Assembly: GCA_033980235.1 (NCBI GenBank)
Contig: CM067067.1
Coordinates: forward strand, 25,483,603 to 25,547,602
Length of the DNA stretch: 64,000 nt
From: Diadema setosum
Lineage: Eukaryota; Echinodermata; Echinoidea; Diadematoida; Diadematidae
Reading direction: 5' to 3'
Under the pieces are notes generated by a model that did no database searches, was not told the origin of the DNA, and was given only the letters and a program-made list of their open reading frames with translations. Positions 1-16,403 of this stretch are shown here, in pieces; the stretch's first letter is position 1; each line of letters starts with the position of its first letter. The translations under genes were made by a program, and so were the position numbers.

Positions 1-284
1 CAGAGAGGGAACGCGTTGGAGAAACCCGAAACGTATTTTTAGTCACGTCTATTTCGTTGCTGACATCGGTTTGTTTGCGGAACCGATGGAAATCCAAGGA
101 GTGCTTTCATGTATAGGTGCGGGATGCGAGCCAGGGTTTGGAGGCAAGAGATAAAATGCTCTCGCTGCAGATGATAAACCGGGAATCCGAGATTCCCGTA
201 TCCCGTAATTTAGTTTGTCATACCTCCGTCCTCTTCCAATTTCTCTCCCTCTCTCAAAATCTTCTCCCCCTTCTGTCTCCGCTT

Positions 285-285
<1 letters not shown>

Positions 286-336
<51 letters not shown>
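286..336. repeat. (TC)n microsatellite
   Basis: About 25 uninterrupted TC units, followed by CGTACC. The Ser/Leu-rich reading frames across it are repeat artefacts. Apart from this tract and the TG tract further on, I see no gene in the first 1.1 kb. Confidence 0.97.
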
Positions 337-340
<4 letters not shown>

Positions 341-674
341 CTATCTTTGTGTATCCGTCTTTCTAAACATCCACTCATACGCAGTTCTACGTCTCTTCCG
401 TTAGAATTATGTTACGTTCCGAGGAGAGTGCTCGCAGAATTTTTCCTCAAATTTCACCTCCGTTGCAATAGTGTCCACCTGCCCCCAAACGATCGGAGGC
501 AGGCTTACGACAAATTGTGCAGAGTTTCAGTTATTGTCTGTTTCTTTTCCATGAGATTCCATGGATTCTTCAATAATGGTACTATGGAGACACCTGAATC
601 GACTTTGGAAGTTGCAGTATAAAGAGGAACTCGATATTGTTTTCAATTGAGAATAAGGACAGAAATCAGACATG

Positions 675-678
<4 letters not shown>

Positions 679-732
<54 letters not shown>
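679..732. repeat. (TG)n microsatellite
   Basis: About 27 pure TG units, capable of forming Z-DNA. The reverse-strand His/Thr frame is an artefact of the repeat. Confidence 0.97.
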
Positions 733-735
<3 letters not shown>

Positions 736-1097
736 ATTTAAGTTATTAAAATCAGTCAGTAAAAAACATTGAAAACGCTTAGTAGTGACCACATACACAT
801 CAGACTGGATGAGGTCTCCGCATGCATTCACTTCCACTCGAACCTTCTTGAAATGTACTTCTTTTTCATTTCTTTTCTTTCTGTGTTGATAATAAAAGCG
901 AGAAGAAAACCTCTATTCTTTGCATCAAATCTTGTCGTGTTGCATTAGCATGGGCGACAGTAACTTTTGGAGAAAAGGGTTAGTGATCAATTTTCGGCCA
1001 AAGCATGATTTTTATGACATTTCTTACACACAGACCAGTGTGAAAGTATAATAGAGACTTCATGTCGTCATCATAGCGCCTAAACTAATTTTCATTA

Positions 1098-1344
1098 TAA
1101 GGTGTTCTTTATAAGGTGTTCTTTATCCAGGGTAGCCTCTTCAGTGTTGCCACTGTTCTGTACCAGAGGGCCCTGCCATTATTATTACCCTAGCGTTGCC
1201 AGGTACCCATTTATACACCTGGGTCTAGTGGGGCATTGTGAGTAAAAAACATCTTGGCCAAGGACGTAAGCACTAGGCGGGAATCGAACTCGGGTCCTCC
1301 GTTTGGGAGTCGGGGAGTCTTATCCGCTACACCACTACGCCCCC
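1098..1344 (-). mobile_element. tRNA-derived SINE
   Basis: Read on the minus strand, the element begins with a tRNA-like head GGGGGCGTAGTGG. It has an A-box-like segment (TAGTGGTGTAGCGG, about 1324-1337) and a B box (GAGTTCGATTCC, about 1280-1291), so it carries an internal pol III promoter. A non-tRNA body follows (CACCTGGGTATAAATGGG-like, then CACTGAAGAGGCTACCCTGG). It ends in a short tail repeat, AAAGAACACCTTAT, present about twice. The same 3' body recurs in the SINE at 25527-25750, so this is a real family and not a tRNA gene. Confidence 0.85.
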
Positions 1345-3556
1345 ACGATTATGTGGATGCTGCCAAAATCACCTGTTCGATAGGAACTTGCGACTTTTCA
1401 ACATTACACAACTTTCTTATTCAAAGTCCAATTGTGATGAAGCTCCGATCATTGTCTTTACTCTGGACATTAAAGTAAATCTAGACGGGCTGATTTTGCT
1501 ACAACACGCATTTCCCATAGACACCTGCCCGAGCATTACTCAGGACTTGTCCTGAACGGGTTAAAGAGCTCTCCCTCAACCTCGGCTAGTCCTTGTGCGT
1601 GAATCACATGACTCGAGGGGATCAGGTCTTCCGCTGTCCGACATTGAGAAAAGGAATCACCCATGTAGACCCATACAATATGCCTTGGGAGAGAGTCTAG
1701 CCCTGCTTCTTCCTGTTGACTACATATCAATTATCATTTTGGTGTCTGCTATGATGCAATACAGGTCAACGCGAAATTTTATTCCCCCCCCCCCCCTTCC
1801 AGGTCACCGTAATCGTTCGTCTTGGTTCTGAGTTTGAAAAATCAAACAATAAAAACGATTATGCCAAAGCATAAAATACACAAAGCATCCTAGTTAATGT
1901 CCCTGTGCTTTTCAAACATGGTGTTTGTGAAGTATGTATATATACCTAATCTGCATTGTTTTTCTTGTTCTTGTAACTTGTTATTTTCCCACCGACTATT
2001 AACAAGCTGAGCCTTTATCTGTGGATGCAACGTATTTTCTTTTTTATGCAACCATTTTTTTTTTTTATTAACTAACAACAGCAACAGCAGCAGTAACAAG
2101 CTCTTACTGGTAACCGTCACGGTTTCATCTCTACGGTTGCGTTCAGTTTTTGTGGTTTCTTTACAGATGTTCGATTTTCCCTCTCACTGTGAATTTCCAG
2201 AGAGTGTCATTGATCGATGACATTTTATGTCAGTAAAACGTCTTTCAAATCATAATGCACAGCTACTCCATCTCTCGAAATTGAGATAAAATCCATTCGT
2301 GTTCGTGGTTTTTCCGAACCACGTTGTACAAGGTTAGATGAAAATGCTGCGTGGATATTGCGTTAAGCTATTAGTGGCCTCTCGCCCGTGGCACACTGTA
2401 TTGCTTTGGATATTCGTGAGACGCTGATTTTCTCTTCATTTGCTTGTGTGCTTTGTGTATCCTTTTTTTTTTTCTTCCTCAAAAAGGCTGAAAATGTTTG
2501 GTTTTCTTCTTTTCATCCAAAAAAAGTATAATATGCGGGATCTAGAAAATGATGTAGAGATTTTGTCGAGATGCCAATTGTGACTTTTTTCCAATATTTT
2601 GTTGTTTTTCTAATGTAAAATACTGTTTTTCGCAAATTTTATTACATACACAATAATGTCTAGCTGTCTATTGCAGAAATGGTGAAAAATCTTGTTTTCC
2701 ATATAAAATGACCCACTTTACGCCTCAGAATTTTGCAATGCTGTTTACAAGGTCTGCATTCCTGATACTGTAATTGAGCTAAAAATGCAGATTGAAACGA
2801 AATCAAAAAAAAAAAAAAAAAAATGGTATCATGACTTAGAAATGGAAACGTATAGGACAATTTGGATTCTTTCTTTTTAAACCGCCGGAACATATTGTGT
2901 GCTGAAGAGACACATAACTGGTAGTTCAAAGATGGGCTTTTGATTTCAGTGATACAATTCGCTCTCCGTAGAGTAGAGAATCTAATTTATAGTATGCGCT
3001 CGCGGAATAACATACGCAAGAGGTGACGCCACACCTCAAGCTAAGGAAGATATTTCAGACATTCTACACCGATGCTGTCGTGGAAAGCGTATAAAACTAT
3101 TCCCATGATGAACAGTGGTCATGTGACCAAAAATTACTGAAAGGTTTTCTTTCTAGGGAAGGAAAAAAAAAAGCGTTATTCACTTCTTAAGTCAGTGGCT
3201 TCCATTTTTTTATTCTGGTATTGCGTAGACTTGAAATAGATCGATGGTATATTTTTGGAGATATGGGTGTCTCTGCTGTTTGTCCTCCTGACCCTGTATG
3301 TGATCGACCTTCTCTACTCTCCGACAAATTATCATCTTTTAGTTCCATTATCATCGTGAAATCCGAGCTGTCATGTATATGATTATCATATAAAGAGTTA
3401 AAATATAACACCGTAGCTCGAGTTTAGAGAGCGTCACACCACGATCAGTCCTCTGCGATGTAGTGGTCTCTAAAAATCATACACAGTACTAAAGGAATGG
3501 TATAGTATTGATAGAGATGAGGATGGGGCTTTTGATTTTTTTTTTTTTTTTTTTGC
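1345..3556. other. Intergenic, no gene recognised
   Basis: AT-rich sequence with homopolymers: a C run near 1785-1798, T runs near 2050 and 2463, and an A run near 2806-2823. Short frames here lack splice signals, family resemblance or codon bias. I see no RNA gene. Confidence 0.6.
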
Positions 3557-3837
3557 GAGATACCTATATAGAAACCACTTATGAAATAGTACAGAGCATA
3601 CCATTCTAAGAGGGATTCAAAGTTTATTTGATGAAAATCGGTTTTGGAATGGCTGAGATATCCAAAAACAAAATAAATCAAAGCGATCGTAATAAACGGT
3701 GGGTACCGCCTGTTATTAGGATCACTCTATTTTGGATATCTCAGCTTTTTTCAAAACCAATTTTCATCAAATAAACGTTGAATTCCTCTTGGAATTACAT
3801 CCTCTTTCACATTTTATAAGAGGTTTCTCATTACCTC
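3557..3837. mobile_element. Fold-back MITE, about 120-bp arms
   Basis: The left arm (AGAAACCACTTATGAAAT, then TTTATTTGATGAAAATCGG, then GCTGAGATATCCAAAA) returns in reverse complement on the right (TTTTGGATATCTCAGC, then TTTTCATCAAATAAACG, then TTTATAAGAGGTTTCTCA). The loop lies near 3690-3710. No coding capacity. An AATA-rich stretch follows the right end. Confidence 0.8.
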
Positions 3838-5168
3838 ACCAAAATAAATGAATGAATAAATAAATAAATGTTAGAAACCTAAGAATAGGTCTCAACCAAA
3901 ACTGTGCTACAATCCCTTTAAACGGATGCAACGATGGAGGAGGAGGGGAAGAAAAAGACAGCTAATTGTTTGTACGTGTAATGTAAACCCGTGAAACAAA
4001 CCGCTGTACAGCTGACACGTTAAAAACTGAGGATTGAAGAGGTGCACGGATTGCTCCAGTGACAAAGCACCAGTGTAACAGAATGGTGCACACGTAGTTG
4101 AATGTACGTGGGTGATGTAAAAGAATAGCAGAAATATTATATCTTACAACAGTTGTGATATCAGAGACACCGAGATTACACTGAATATTATTAGTGTAGG
4201 CTACTTTGGAATGTTTTGTGATCTTTGGCGTGCTTGTGATTGAAATAATTGAGTTAAGAGCAATGTTTCAAATCAAATTCGAGCTAATGTAGTTTCGTTA
4301 TTTATTTATCTATTTATGATTTTGTTGGACAAAGCATGCGTTTTCCGATTTCCCATATACACAGGTAGTCAACTGGTAGTGATAATCATTTATCATTCAC
4401 AGCATACTGTTACTATGATCTTCCAATATCATCATAGTCATGATAGTTTCACGAGCTGTTAGATATTTTAGATGTTTAGATGCGGTGGATTTGCTGCCAT
4501 TGTCGCTTCACGCCAGTTCCTCGTGGTAGGCGTCCACACCACAGAATAAAATTTGCATCGATATAGAGGACTAAATACGTTGTTATGGCAACGAGAATCT
4601 TGCCATTCCTCGTCTACCACTTCCTCCCCCGAACCTCAATTTTGGTTGATTGATTGCTTTTCGCCTCCCATCGATTTCTAGCGCGAATCAAAATGGCTTG
4701 ATACCAATTGCAGCAACGAGAGAGAGAGAGAGCACAACGTGACAGTGTAAACAAATTTGTCTGCGCATGTGCGTGACTATCATGATTATACCGGTCACCA
4801 ACAGGGTGTGAAAGAGGTAAGTGAGCTAGGCAACTGTTGAACAGAGTTGATGGAGATAACATGCGATAGAGTGGAAAAAAGGCGTTAATGTAATTTACTG
4901 TCAGCTTTATAATTGATAAAGGAATATTCAAGTCTTTTAGCTCTCCTGAGGGGAATAGCTCGCGTAGAGCTCGCCTCTTCACATTTTCGTCATCACAAAA
5001 CTGGTTGTTGGAATTCGACCAAACTTTGTAGAATGGGGAGAGGGGGCATTATTTGTACTGATGATGATAGTGAGCCCCCATAGAGCGGCTCCAAAAACCC
5101 AAAACTAGGAGCGTGTTGCCCATGGAGCCTATTATCTATACAGCGATTTTTGAAATGTTTTCCCTCAG
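3838..5168. other. Intergenic, no gene recognised
   Basis: Unique-looking AT-rich DNA with no element boundaries, RNA genes or convincing frames. The minus-strand frame at 4614-4982 has no recognisable content. Confidence 0.5.
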
Positions 5169-5216
5169 ATGTAGTGCTGACTAGTGCAAGGAAGGCAAAG
5201 CGCGCTGCTGATGCAG
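5169..5216 (+). CDS. Candidate 48-nt micro-exon
   Basis: A pyrimidine-rich acceptor (TTTTCCCTCAG) is followed 48 nt later by a strong donor (GCAG, then GTGAGC). Only one frame is open: two nucleotides, then VVLTSARKAKRAADA, then one nucleotide. The other two frames contain stops. Length, borders and a basic/alanine-rich peptide fit a micro-exon, but no partner exon was found nearby and no family is recognised. It could be a chance pair of splice-like sites. Confidence 0.25.
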
Positions 5217-5863
5217 GTGAGCACTATAGCTCCGCGGATCTGTTGTTGTAGGTGGCGTCTTTCTGATTGAACGACATTCTCAAAGCCGCCAAGTCTTCCC
5301 AATGTTGTGGGAGGATCCGCAAACTTCCCTTCAGAACACTGAGAGAAGATATAACAGCATCACTTTAACCTGTTGTAATGCATTTAGCCCACCAGTAATA
5401 CAGTACCTCCTAGAATGTTCCTTCACACCGCCCTGATGTTTTGACGCGTGAATGTTGACAGTCCTGAATTAGATCAGGTAAGTGGGACTGATTATTAGAC
5501 GTTCTCACACATAGGTGTGTTTGCCTGAATACGACCGAAATGCCAGCATGCACGACAGGAAATTAAAGATCTGTATCATTTCGTCTCGCGTCTTTCCCAT
5601 CGTGAAGTGAAGCGTCAGTCTCCATACATTGTTGAGAGCGTATTCATTTCGACTTTAATTAGACACTATAATGCAGTTACACAGAATGTTTCTTGCCTTT
5701 GCCATTTTGGAAGCACCACCCATCGGAACTCAACCGCAGCATGTGTGTTTTGAATTATGGAACTGTTATTTTCGTGTGACGACTCCAGCAAAAGCAGCGG
5801 TATGAAGATATTGTTGTACATAGTATGATAATATAGACGGTGTAGTTATTGCCAAACCTGCAT

Positions 5864-6036
5864 GGGCCCTGTTTCATAAAGCTGTTCGTAAAGTTACGAA
5901 CAACTTATGAGCGACTGGTGATCAGTTCTGATGTGCTATATACTTATCAGAATTGCAATAATTCAGCACAAGAACTGATCACCAGTTGCTCGTAAGTTGT
6001 TCGTAACTTTACGAACAGCTTTGTGAAACAGGGCCC
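5864..6036. mobile_element. Fold-back MITE with GGGCCCTGTTTCA ends
   Basis: The terminal inverted repeat runs from GGGCCCTGTTTCATAAAGC to GCTTTGTGAAACAGGGCCC. The arms continue inward through CTGATCACCAGT almost to the centre, so nearly the whole 173 bp can fold on itself. A second copy is at 60551-60701. Confidence 0.88.
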
Positions 6037-6068
6037 TGGAACTGATGTTTGATATATGCCCGCACATA

Positions 6069-6070
<2 letters not shown>

Positions 6071-6104
<34 letters not shown>

Positions 6105-6121
6105 CTCTCTCTCTCTCTCTC
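6071..6121. repeat. (CA)n-(CT)n compound microsatellite
   Basis: Fifteen CA units pass directly into about ten CT units. Confidence 0.95.
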
Positions 6122-6180
6122 TGCATACTATGTAGAGAGCGTGACACTAGGAAGTGATATTGCATAGTAAAACATATTCA

Positions 6181-6488
6181 AGGGGAATTAGGGACCAATA
6201 AAAACGTTAGTTGGAATTGGGAAAAGAAAGAGTAGTTTTACAATCGCAACAGTGAAAGTATGATCGAGATGGGGTGAAAATTGGAGCAGTTATGATCTTG
6301 TAAAATTTCGCTGTTTTGCATCATTCGTATCAACTGTCCGAGAACTATTCTGCGTAAAATTAGCCAGTCTTTCAAATGTCATAAATTTCTTACTTTTAAT
6401 CCGATTTTGATCAAATTTTCACCGTTATTTGCTCGTACATTTTACTCTTTCTTTTCAGGCTAACTCTTAGCAGGTCCGGAATTCCCCT
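6181..6488. mobile_element. TTAA-type fold-back MITE, family D
   Basis: Left end AGGGGAATTAGGGACC follows TTCA (a decayed TTAA). Right end GGTCCGGAATTCCCCT is followed by TTAA. The arms share GAAAAGAAAGAGTA and GGTGAAAATT-type words in inverted order. No coding capacity. The AGG...CCT ends and TTAA borders match families A-C of this window. Confidence 0.75.
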
Positions 6489-6912
6489 TTAAACAGTTGT
6501 CAGTAAAGAGAGGGCGGAGAGGGGCAACAACAAAGAGCGAAGAAGCTGATGATAGTTGTTTTGCCTCGGTGTAAGAAGCTTATGTAGTACCGGGTAGTTG
6601 TTTTTGCTTCGGTGTTTGACCACGAAAGCGTATGGGGGAAATGTCAGAGCGCATTATGGTCTGCGAAGCAAAACGGACTCAACTGGGCAAAGAACAAACA
6701 CAATGGATGACCACAGCATGGAAGCATTGGAAATGGTGTTGCGCAGAATGAGGTCGGTTCATGGTGGGCGGAGGAAGATGAAAGCAGGGGAAGGTCTCGA
6801 GTGTTTCAACTAATGTAGGGTCATGACCACCGATTGTATCGTCCACATGTCTAGAAAAGTCACGGTAACTTAAGCGTTTCTGTAGGATCTTACATTTTGA
6901 GTGATAGTGATT

Positions 6913-7240
6913 TTTATGCCTCCGTCACAAAGTGTCGCCGGAGGCATTATGTTTTCGGGTTGTCCACCCACCCTCCATCAACAGCGTAACTTAAAGGACT
7001 GTTTGAGGTATCCAAATGAAATCTGGCATTGTATGCTTGAGTGGACGAATCTGTGCCTATCAACTTTTGGGCGCACGTGCGCAAGGTTAAAGGTCAAGGA
7101 CAAATTCTTACATTTTCACAACACTGTTGATTTCCCTCATCTATGCAATGCCCGAAGGTACATGTATTTTCTTGAAAATGTGTATACGCATATTATCGGA
7201 TAAAGATTCTCTGCACGGGGAAAGTTTTGGGTCATGGGGG
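6913..7240 (+). mobile_element. Diverged head of the GCCTCCG/DR1 element
   Basis: It opens with ATGCCTCCGTCACAAAG and the hairpin mate CGGAGGCATTATG, then TTTTCGGG, just like the heads of the 1 kb elements at 39058 and 57067. The body then diverges but keeps a GGTCAAGGACAA stretch. It looks like a truncated or distant third copy. The small frame across it (including VAGGIMFSG) is repeat-derived, not a gene. Confidence 0.65.
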
Positions 7241-11026
<3,786 letters not shown>

Positions 11027-11302
11027 CAATAGTATGGTCATTAGTCCAGATTATAAATGGCGTTATTATTTCCGGCACATTTTGCTTAGTTTTGACCATC
11101 CATTGTAAAACGAATTTGTGTGACAAGGGCGCCCTCTTCATAACACTGATTTCAAATGTACTCTCCGTGTCACAACATGACCATTAATCACAAGCAATGC
11201 GATGTCATTAACTATTTCCGGCATATCCTATTCAGTTTTGACCATCAAAACGAATTTTGTCTTACAAGGGCGCCCTCTTTTCGACACCGATTTCAGAGTG
11301 TA
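11027..11302. repeat. Two diverged direct copies of a ~135-bp unit
   Basis: Copy 1 (about 11027-11160) and copy 2 (about 11173-11302) share in the same order TATTTCCGGCA, AGTTTTGACCATC, AAAACGAATTT, ACAAGGGCGCCCTCTT and CTGATTTCA or CCGATTTCA. An old tandem duplication of unknown origin. Confidence 0.75.
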
Positions 11303-12670
11303 GTACGTTGAGGTACCAACAGAAATCCCATTTCATGTTTATCGTTCGACTAAAAAGCAAATCAGTCCTGTGAAATACTATTTGCAACAAACACCACTAA
11401 TTTTCATGTGATTTACCTGAAGGACAATTTAATCACTTTCTCGTAGAATTTCTACTTTTCCTCACCAACTTTTAAATTGTCTGGTATTCTGATACAAAAT
11501 GGTTTCTTCTCTTTGTGTATACTTTCTCTCGCTTTGAAGGAATTGCTACAACTGGATAAGAATTAAATTTCCCACAGACGAGATCATGCTATGCTTTTGT
11601 AGGACAACCAGTACTCACGATGGTTGATAATTACGTCGCTGTTTATCCGAATCGATGTCTCCGTCATTGCCGTGGATGGCAAGTCCGTTAAGCACAAGGT
11701 CAATGAGGCACTCGAGACTCGATGATAGTGATTGGTAATTACCCTCCCTCCCTCTCCTCCCGCCGCTCGTCCTCCTTAAATCTCGCTCACCTGTATACCT
11801 CGGACCAGTTAAAACTAACTTCAGGGATTTATTGCACATTCATTTTTTGACGCCTTTTAGTCCTTCCGCTCCCTTTGCTGGCGTTGATGGCCCCGCGCTC
11901 TGACACTTTCTGTGTTTGAGCAGACGGCGCGTGTTCATCCCTGATGGAAGGAAAATGTTAACTTGTAGTGTACCGCGTGCGATGGTCTCGGTGAGAGAGA
12001 AAGAGAAAGGGAGAGCGAAGAGAAGAGAACGAAATAGAAGAGTGGTGACGCGAGAGGAAAGAGGGAGATGGGGGGGGGGGGGGTATGGGAGGGAGAAATC
12101 CTTGTTCCGTTTATCAAGTCTGAACAGAGGCCCAGTGCTCATGTTTCTTTCATGGGAAGCGAATGCCTTGATGTTAAAATTCAGCGCCTGCCTGATTCCT
12201 CGACGACCGCCTCGTGAACAAACATACACGCGCAACCCCAACCCCCCACCACACACACACAACACAGACTTGACAGAAAATACATAAAACTGACTCAGTA
12301 CCACAAAAAAACAAGCAAACAAACAAACAAACAAACAAACAAACAAACCCTGCCTGTAGTAACTGTTGAAACAAAAAGAAATCCTTCATGCAGAATCTCG
12401 CGTGAATATTTCGGGACAAAAAATTATGGGCCATAGGGTTCAAAGGTCGAGGGTTAATCAAACGAAACTTGGTTCAAGGAACGAAAATATCACTCAACAC
12501 AATACTTCTTGGGATTGTGCCTTCAAACTTTTAAACATGTTATATCAGTTTCTCGCCAATCATGTGAAACTGTTATCTCACATTTTCAAGATTTACTGTA
12601 TATAATCGGATACCTACTGGAAGAATAATGCTTAATAGTAATGCATGTCACTTGCCATTGCGACATTTAA
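11303..12670. other. Intergenic with simple repeats
   Basis: It contains a purine-rich segment ending in a G run near 12070-12083 and an AAAC repeat at about 12315-12347. The long minus-strand frame at 11840-12346 runs through these low-complexity tracts and I do not accept it as a gene. Confidence 0.5.
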
Positions 12671-13149
12671 AGGACAAGTTCACCTTCATAGACATGTGGG
12701 TTGAGTGAATGCAGCAATAATAGAACACATCAGTGAGAGTTTGAGGAAAAATAGGACAATCCGTTCAACAGTTATGAATTTTTTGAGTTTCTGCTCAGTC
12801 ACGGCTGGATGAAAAGACTATCATAGCTTATGATGTCACATGTGTACAACGATATAAAGATAAGAATAAAGCAAAATCAACATACTTTCATTTATCGTGC
12901 ATAACAAGAAAACACTGGACGTCTCTCTTTCAGAAGGCAGGGGGAATGATATTACCCTATTAACATACGTCAGTAACAAGTTGAAGAAACGTGCTCTTTA
13001 TTAAATAAGTAAAGTTTTGTGAAATTCTCTTTTTATTTTCCTTACATCGTTGTACGCATGTGACATCATACACTGTAGTAGTTTTCTCATCCAGCAGTGA
13101 CTGCGCAGATACTTTAAAAAAAAAACATAACTTTTGAACGGATTGTCAA
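12671..13149. mobile_element. TTAA-type fold-back MITE, family B, copy 1
   Basis: It follows TTAA (12667-12670) and begins AGGACAAGTTCACC. Inverted arms include GACAATCCGTTCAACAGTTATG versus its mate ending GAACGGATTGTC, and GGCTGGATGAAAAG, ATGATGTCACATGTGTACAACG versus CGTTGTACGCATGTGACATCAT, CTCATCCAGC. The terminal part of the right arm is missing, so this copy is truncated. Related to 24424-24814. Confidence 0.78.
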
Positions 13150-16100
13150 CCAGAATAATCACACCACCATAAAAACGGGGTGGATGGAAATGTCTGAACT
13201 GTTACAAATCTTACCAATAGATCCTGAACTTGTATAGTTTATAGTGTAAGGACCGTTCTGATTTAGGTAATGCGGTGTCGAATATAAGTTCAAACTGAAA
13301 TGAGAATACGTCGTGTACTAAGTCAAATAAAGCACAATACACCTGACAAAATCTACGGTTAGTGTGTATGTGAAGGATGAGTGAAAACAGTATACAGTAA
13401 GGACAATTTAGGGAATACAGTATTAGGATGTATTAAGCCTATCTTAGTAATATCCATGGAAGATCCCAGTAGATAGGATAGGAAAGAATAATAGGACTTG
13501 CCAAAGAGAGTTATGATTTTCAAAGATAACGTTAAGTACAACTTCATTGCAGCATGCAGCTTTCCACCCAGTATCGTAGGCCTATATAACCCATTATTGA
13601 GTAACATGCTGGAAAGAAATTTGAGTAGTTACATGAAAACTCTGTAGAGGCTATAAACTCAAAAGAGTACTTTCAGTGTAGCAACTCTTCTATTCTAGAA
13701 ATTAAATATGGCAAGTGAATATTGCGTGTATGTAGCGCCAAACGAGTGCTTTTAGCTCGACTCTTCTTCATAAACGTAAATTGTCTCGTTGTCATATCAA
13801 GTTAATGTCACACAACAAAAGCGTAGTATGATATTTCACTTTCTTTCGTCTATATACCAGCAGAGTGAATGGATTGAGCAAACATAATATGGATGACATG
13901 GGATCTGAGCAATGTCATTGTTTTTGTCACAGAAATCCCTCAGGAAGAATCTTTGAGAAATATGCAGGTATACTGCCTTCAGAGCCCTTTGCCCCGGCTG
14001 TGCCTATGCAAAGTAATGGTATTGAACGTAACAAGACAGCCGTGCGGATATTACTCGAAGACGGATGTTTTGATTGGAGAGGAAGGAGGCCCAGGCCTGT
14101 TATTCATGGAATGGGGAAGCAGGCTTTTCAAGCTCTCGGGCTACGCGGAAGCTCACAAACGGAAGCGAGGGTTTTGTTTTAACCTACAGCTAAACTCTGT
14201 CAGTTCGGCGATCGCCATGATTTCTGCGCGTGTATAGTATTATCAGGAAGGTTAGCTCACCTCCCTGCATGGTTTGAAATACGTAGTTCGCAGCGTTTAG
14301 TACAAGAGCAAGATATACAGGTGTCATATCCCCTTTGCGCTCCTGAGTCCCGCTCCGTTATCGTATATAGAGCAATCGTCGTGTGTATTGGGACGAGGTC
14401 GACATCTACCAGAGACGGGACCCTCTGTAATATAAGTCGACCTTCTCCTCCTCAATTACCTGTGATAATATATTGTAATATGAAGAATAAACTTGTATAG
14501 TGCGATCATTATCTGATGCTTTGTACCGGTCGTCATCCTTACACGAAAGGACCACTGACGTTTTCGAAATGCTCCTATCCGCTGTCTTCATATTGTGTAG
14601 TTACGGTGTGGGGATGGATGGGCAAGGAGGAATCAATATAGTTCTCTCTTTTTCTTTGAGGTTTTGCGTTGTCGCCTCTTCGTAAATGTTATTTTCTCCC
14701 TCTCACCCCCTCTCTGTCTGTCTGTCCGTTTATTTGTCTGTCTTTCTGCCTCTCTTTCCTTGAAGCACTGATGCAGAGGCTGTTTTGAGACTGTTTGAAG
14801 CCTCTAATATTTGTGGCCATGATTATTTCATTTCGACTGGAACATAGCTTCTCTGCCTACTGATCCGAGTCCCAAACAGATAGGAGGAGAGTAAGACGGT
14901 ATAGAGAATACTACGTGAGCATCACAACACCCCCAACGACAGCTTACGTTACATGGACACTCGCAAAGATGTTCGCGGCTGTTAATTGATTTCCATCGCC
15001 TCGGGTGCGTCCCCGTCTGTGTCGATGGTACCAAGCGGACTTTGATTTGGTTTCAGAACAGTGACTCCCTAATTGGCGGAAGGAAGCGTTATTTTTCTGT
15101 CTCTCGTTCCCTTCGCATGCGGACAGGTGGTCGAATTTCCGCTGGCAGCTCGGGAAAGCTGGTTGAATTTCTGCGAGGCAGTTCGCGTGACAAACTCAAA
15201 GAGGGAGGGAGAGGCTTATTATGAAGTCGGTGCCACTTCTCTCTCCTCTCTCGCAAGCTTTCAATTACTCGTTCTCTCTTTTCTTCACACATTCCAATAT
15301 ACTGTTGAGTTGAAAAGCAGAAAGAGCCATCGCCCGCACGCTGTAAGTTCCAAAAACGTCTGCACGTGCTATGCAGAGGGAGATGGGTGCTCCCACCTCC
15401 CTGCGGATACCCAACACGCGACGTTTGCAAGTAATCAAGGCACAGAAGCACTCTGTGCCATTTATAGGAACCAATGGATTTTATGTCAATAAATGCCCTC
15501 ATCGTATCGCTTGAAAAACTGTTCCGTTGCAGACAGTCACTTGAGGGCTGCATGAATGATTGTTATTGCTGTCGGTTTGTTTAATAACTTTCTTTCTTTG
15601 GTAGCCAGGAGAGCCCGTCGACAGCCAAATTTTGTCTGGTGACGGAATATGATCTGAACAAAGATGTTCAGTCTTGACGCCCTTCAGAAAGATGTCACCG
15701 ATCGTATATAGTAGCTCTTGAATCGTGGACTCTTCCCTTGCAGGAGAACAAAAAACGCCTATGCTCTGCTCTTCTCTGAATGTCGTCACTTTGGTTACAA
15801 ATTGAATTTGCCAGGAGCTATTACTCGGATGGCACTTTGGGAAATGGATGGGCATGAATCTAGTTTGGTGGCAATTTTTCCCCTCTTGGTTTTATGTGTC
15901 GCCAGCTTGCCATGACGTCCACGAACAAGAAATGGTGCATGTTGTAAACTTATTTTAAAAAATGATGATAATGAGCATAGCTTCATGGCTAGCATATGAC
16001 ACTATTCGGTTGTCTTCCGCGCAATACATTTTCTACAGAGATATCCTTTGGAATGATTATTTTTCGTATTGAACGATTGCCGATCCATCATCGGAGATGG

Positions 16101-16403
16101 AAATCTATTTTTATCGCATCTGTGTTGTTCGTCTGGTAATTCATATAATGGGCGTTGATCTTCACAGAGTGATTTCACGGCGGTAAAATGTGGACCACAG
16201 ACACAGCCATTATAACATAAAATGTAGTACACCTTTTGAACAGAGTCCCAATATGTCATTGCTTGATCACAGAGTCGTAATTTGAAGCATTTTGCATTTT
16301 TTGGGATGTTTTCAAACGAGAAAGGGATGAGACTAATGCCTATGATGCTCGTCTCTTCTCGCCCATGATCTGAAGAGTGACATCATGTTTTGATACAGTT
16401 TAA
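13150..16403. other. Intergenic; two overlapping open frames of doubtful value
   Basis: At 13865-14237 two + strand frames are open together for over 300 nt without recognised domains. Splice signals are weak and I do not call a gene. A TCTG/CTGT-rich tract lies at about 14703-14750. The 14828-15910 stretch is GC-richer with several short frames, none recognisable. Confidence 0.4.

Noticed and set aside
11840..12346. 168-residue minus-strand open frame
   Set aside because: It crosses G, AAAC and CA low-complexity tracts, with no domain or splice context.
13865..14237. Two overlapping ~105-115-residue frames
   Set aside because: Two frames are open at once and neither resembles a known protein; no strong splice sites were seen.
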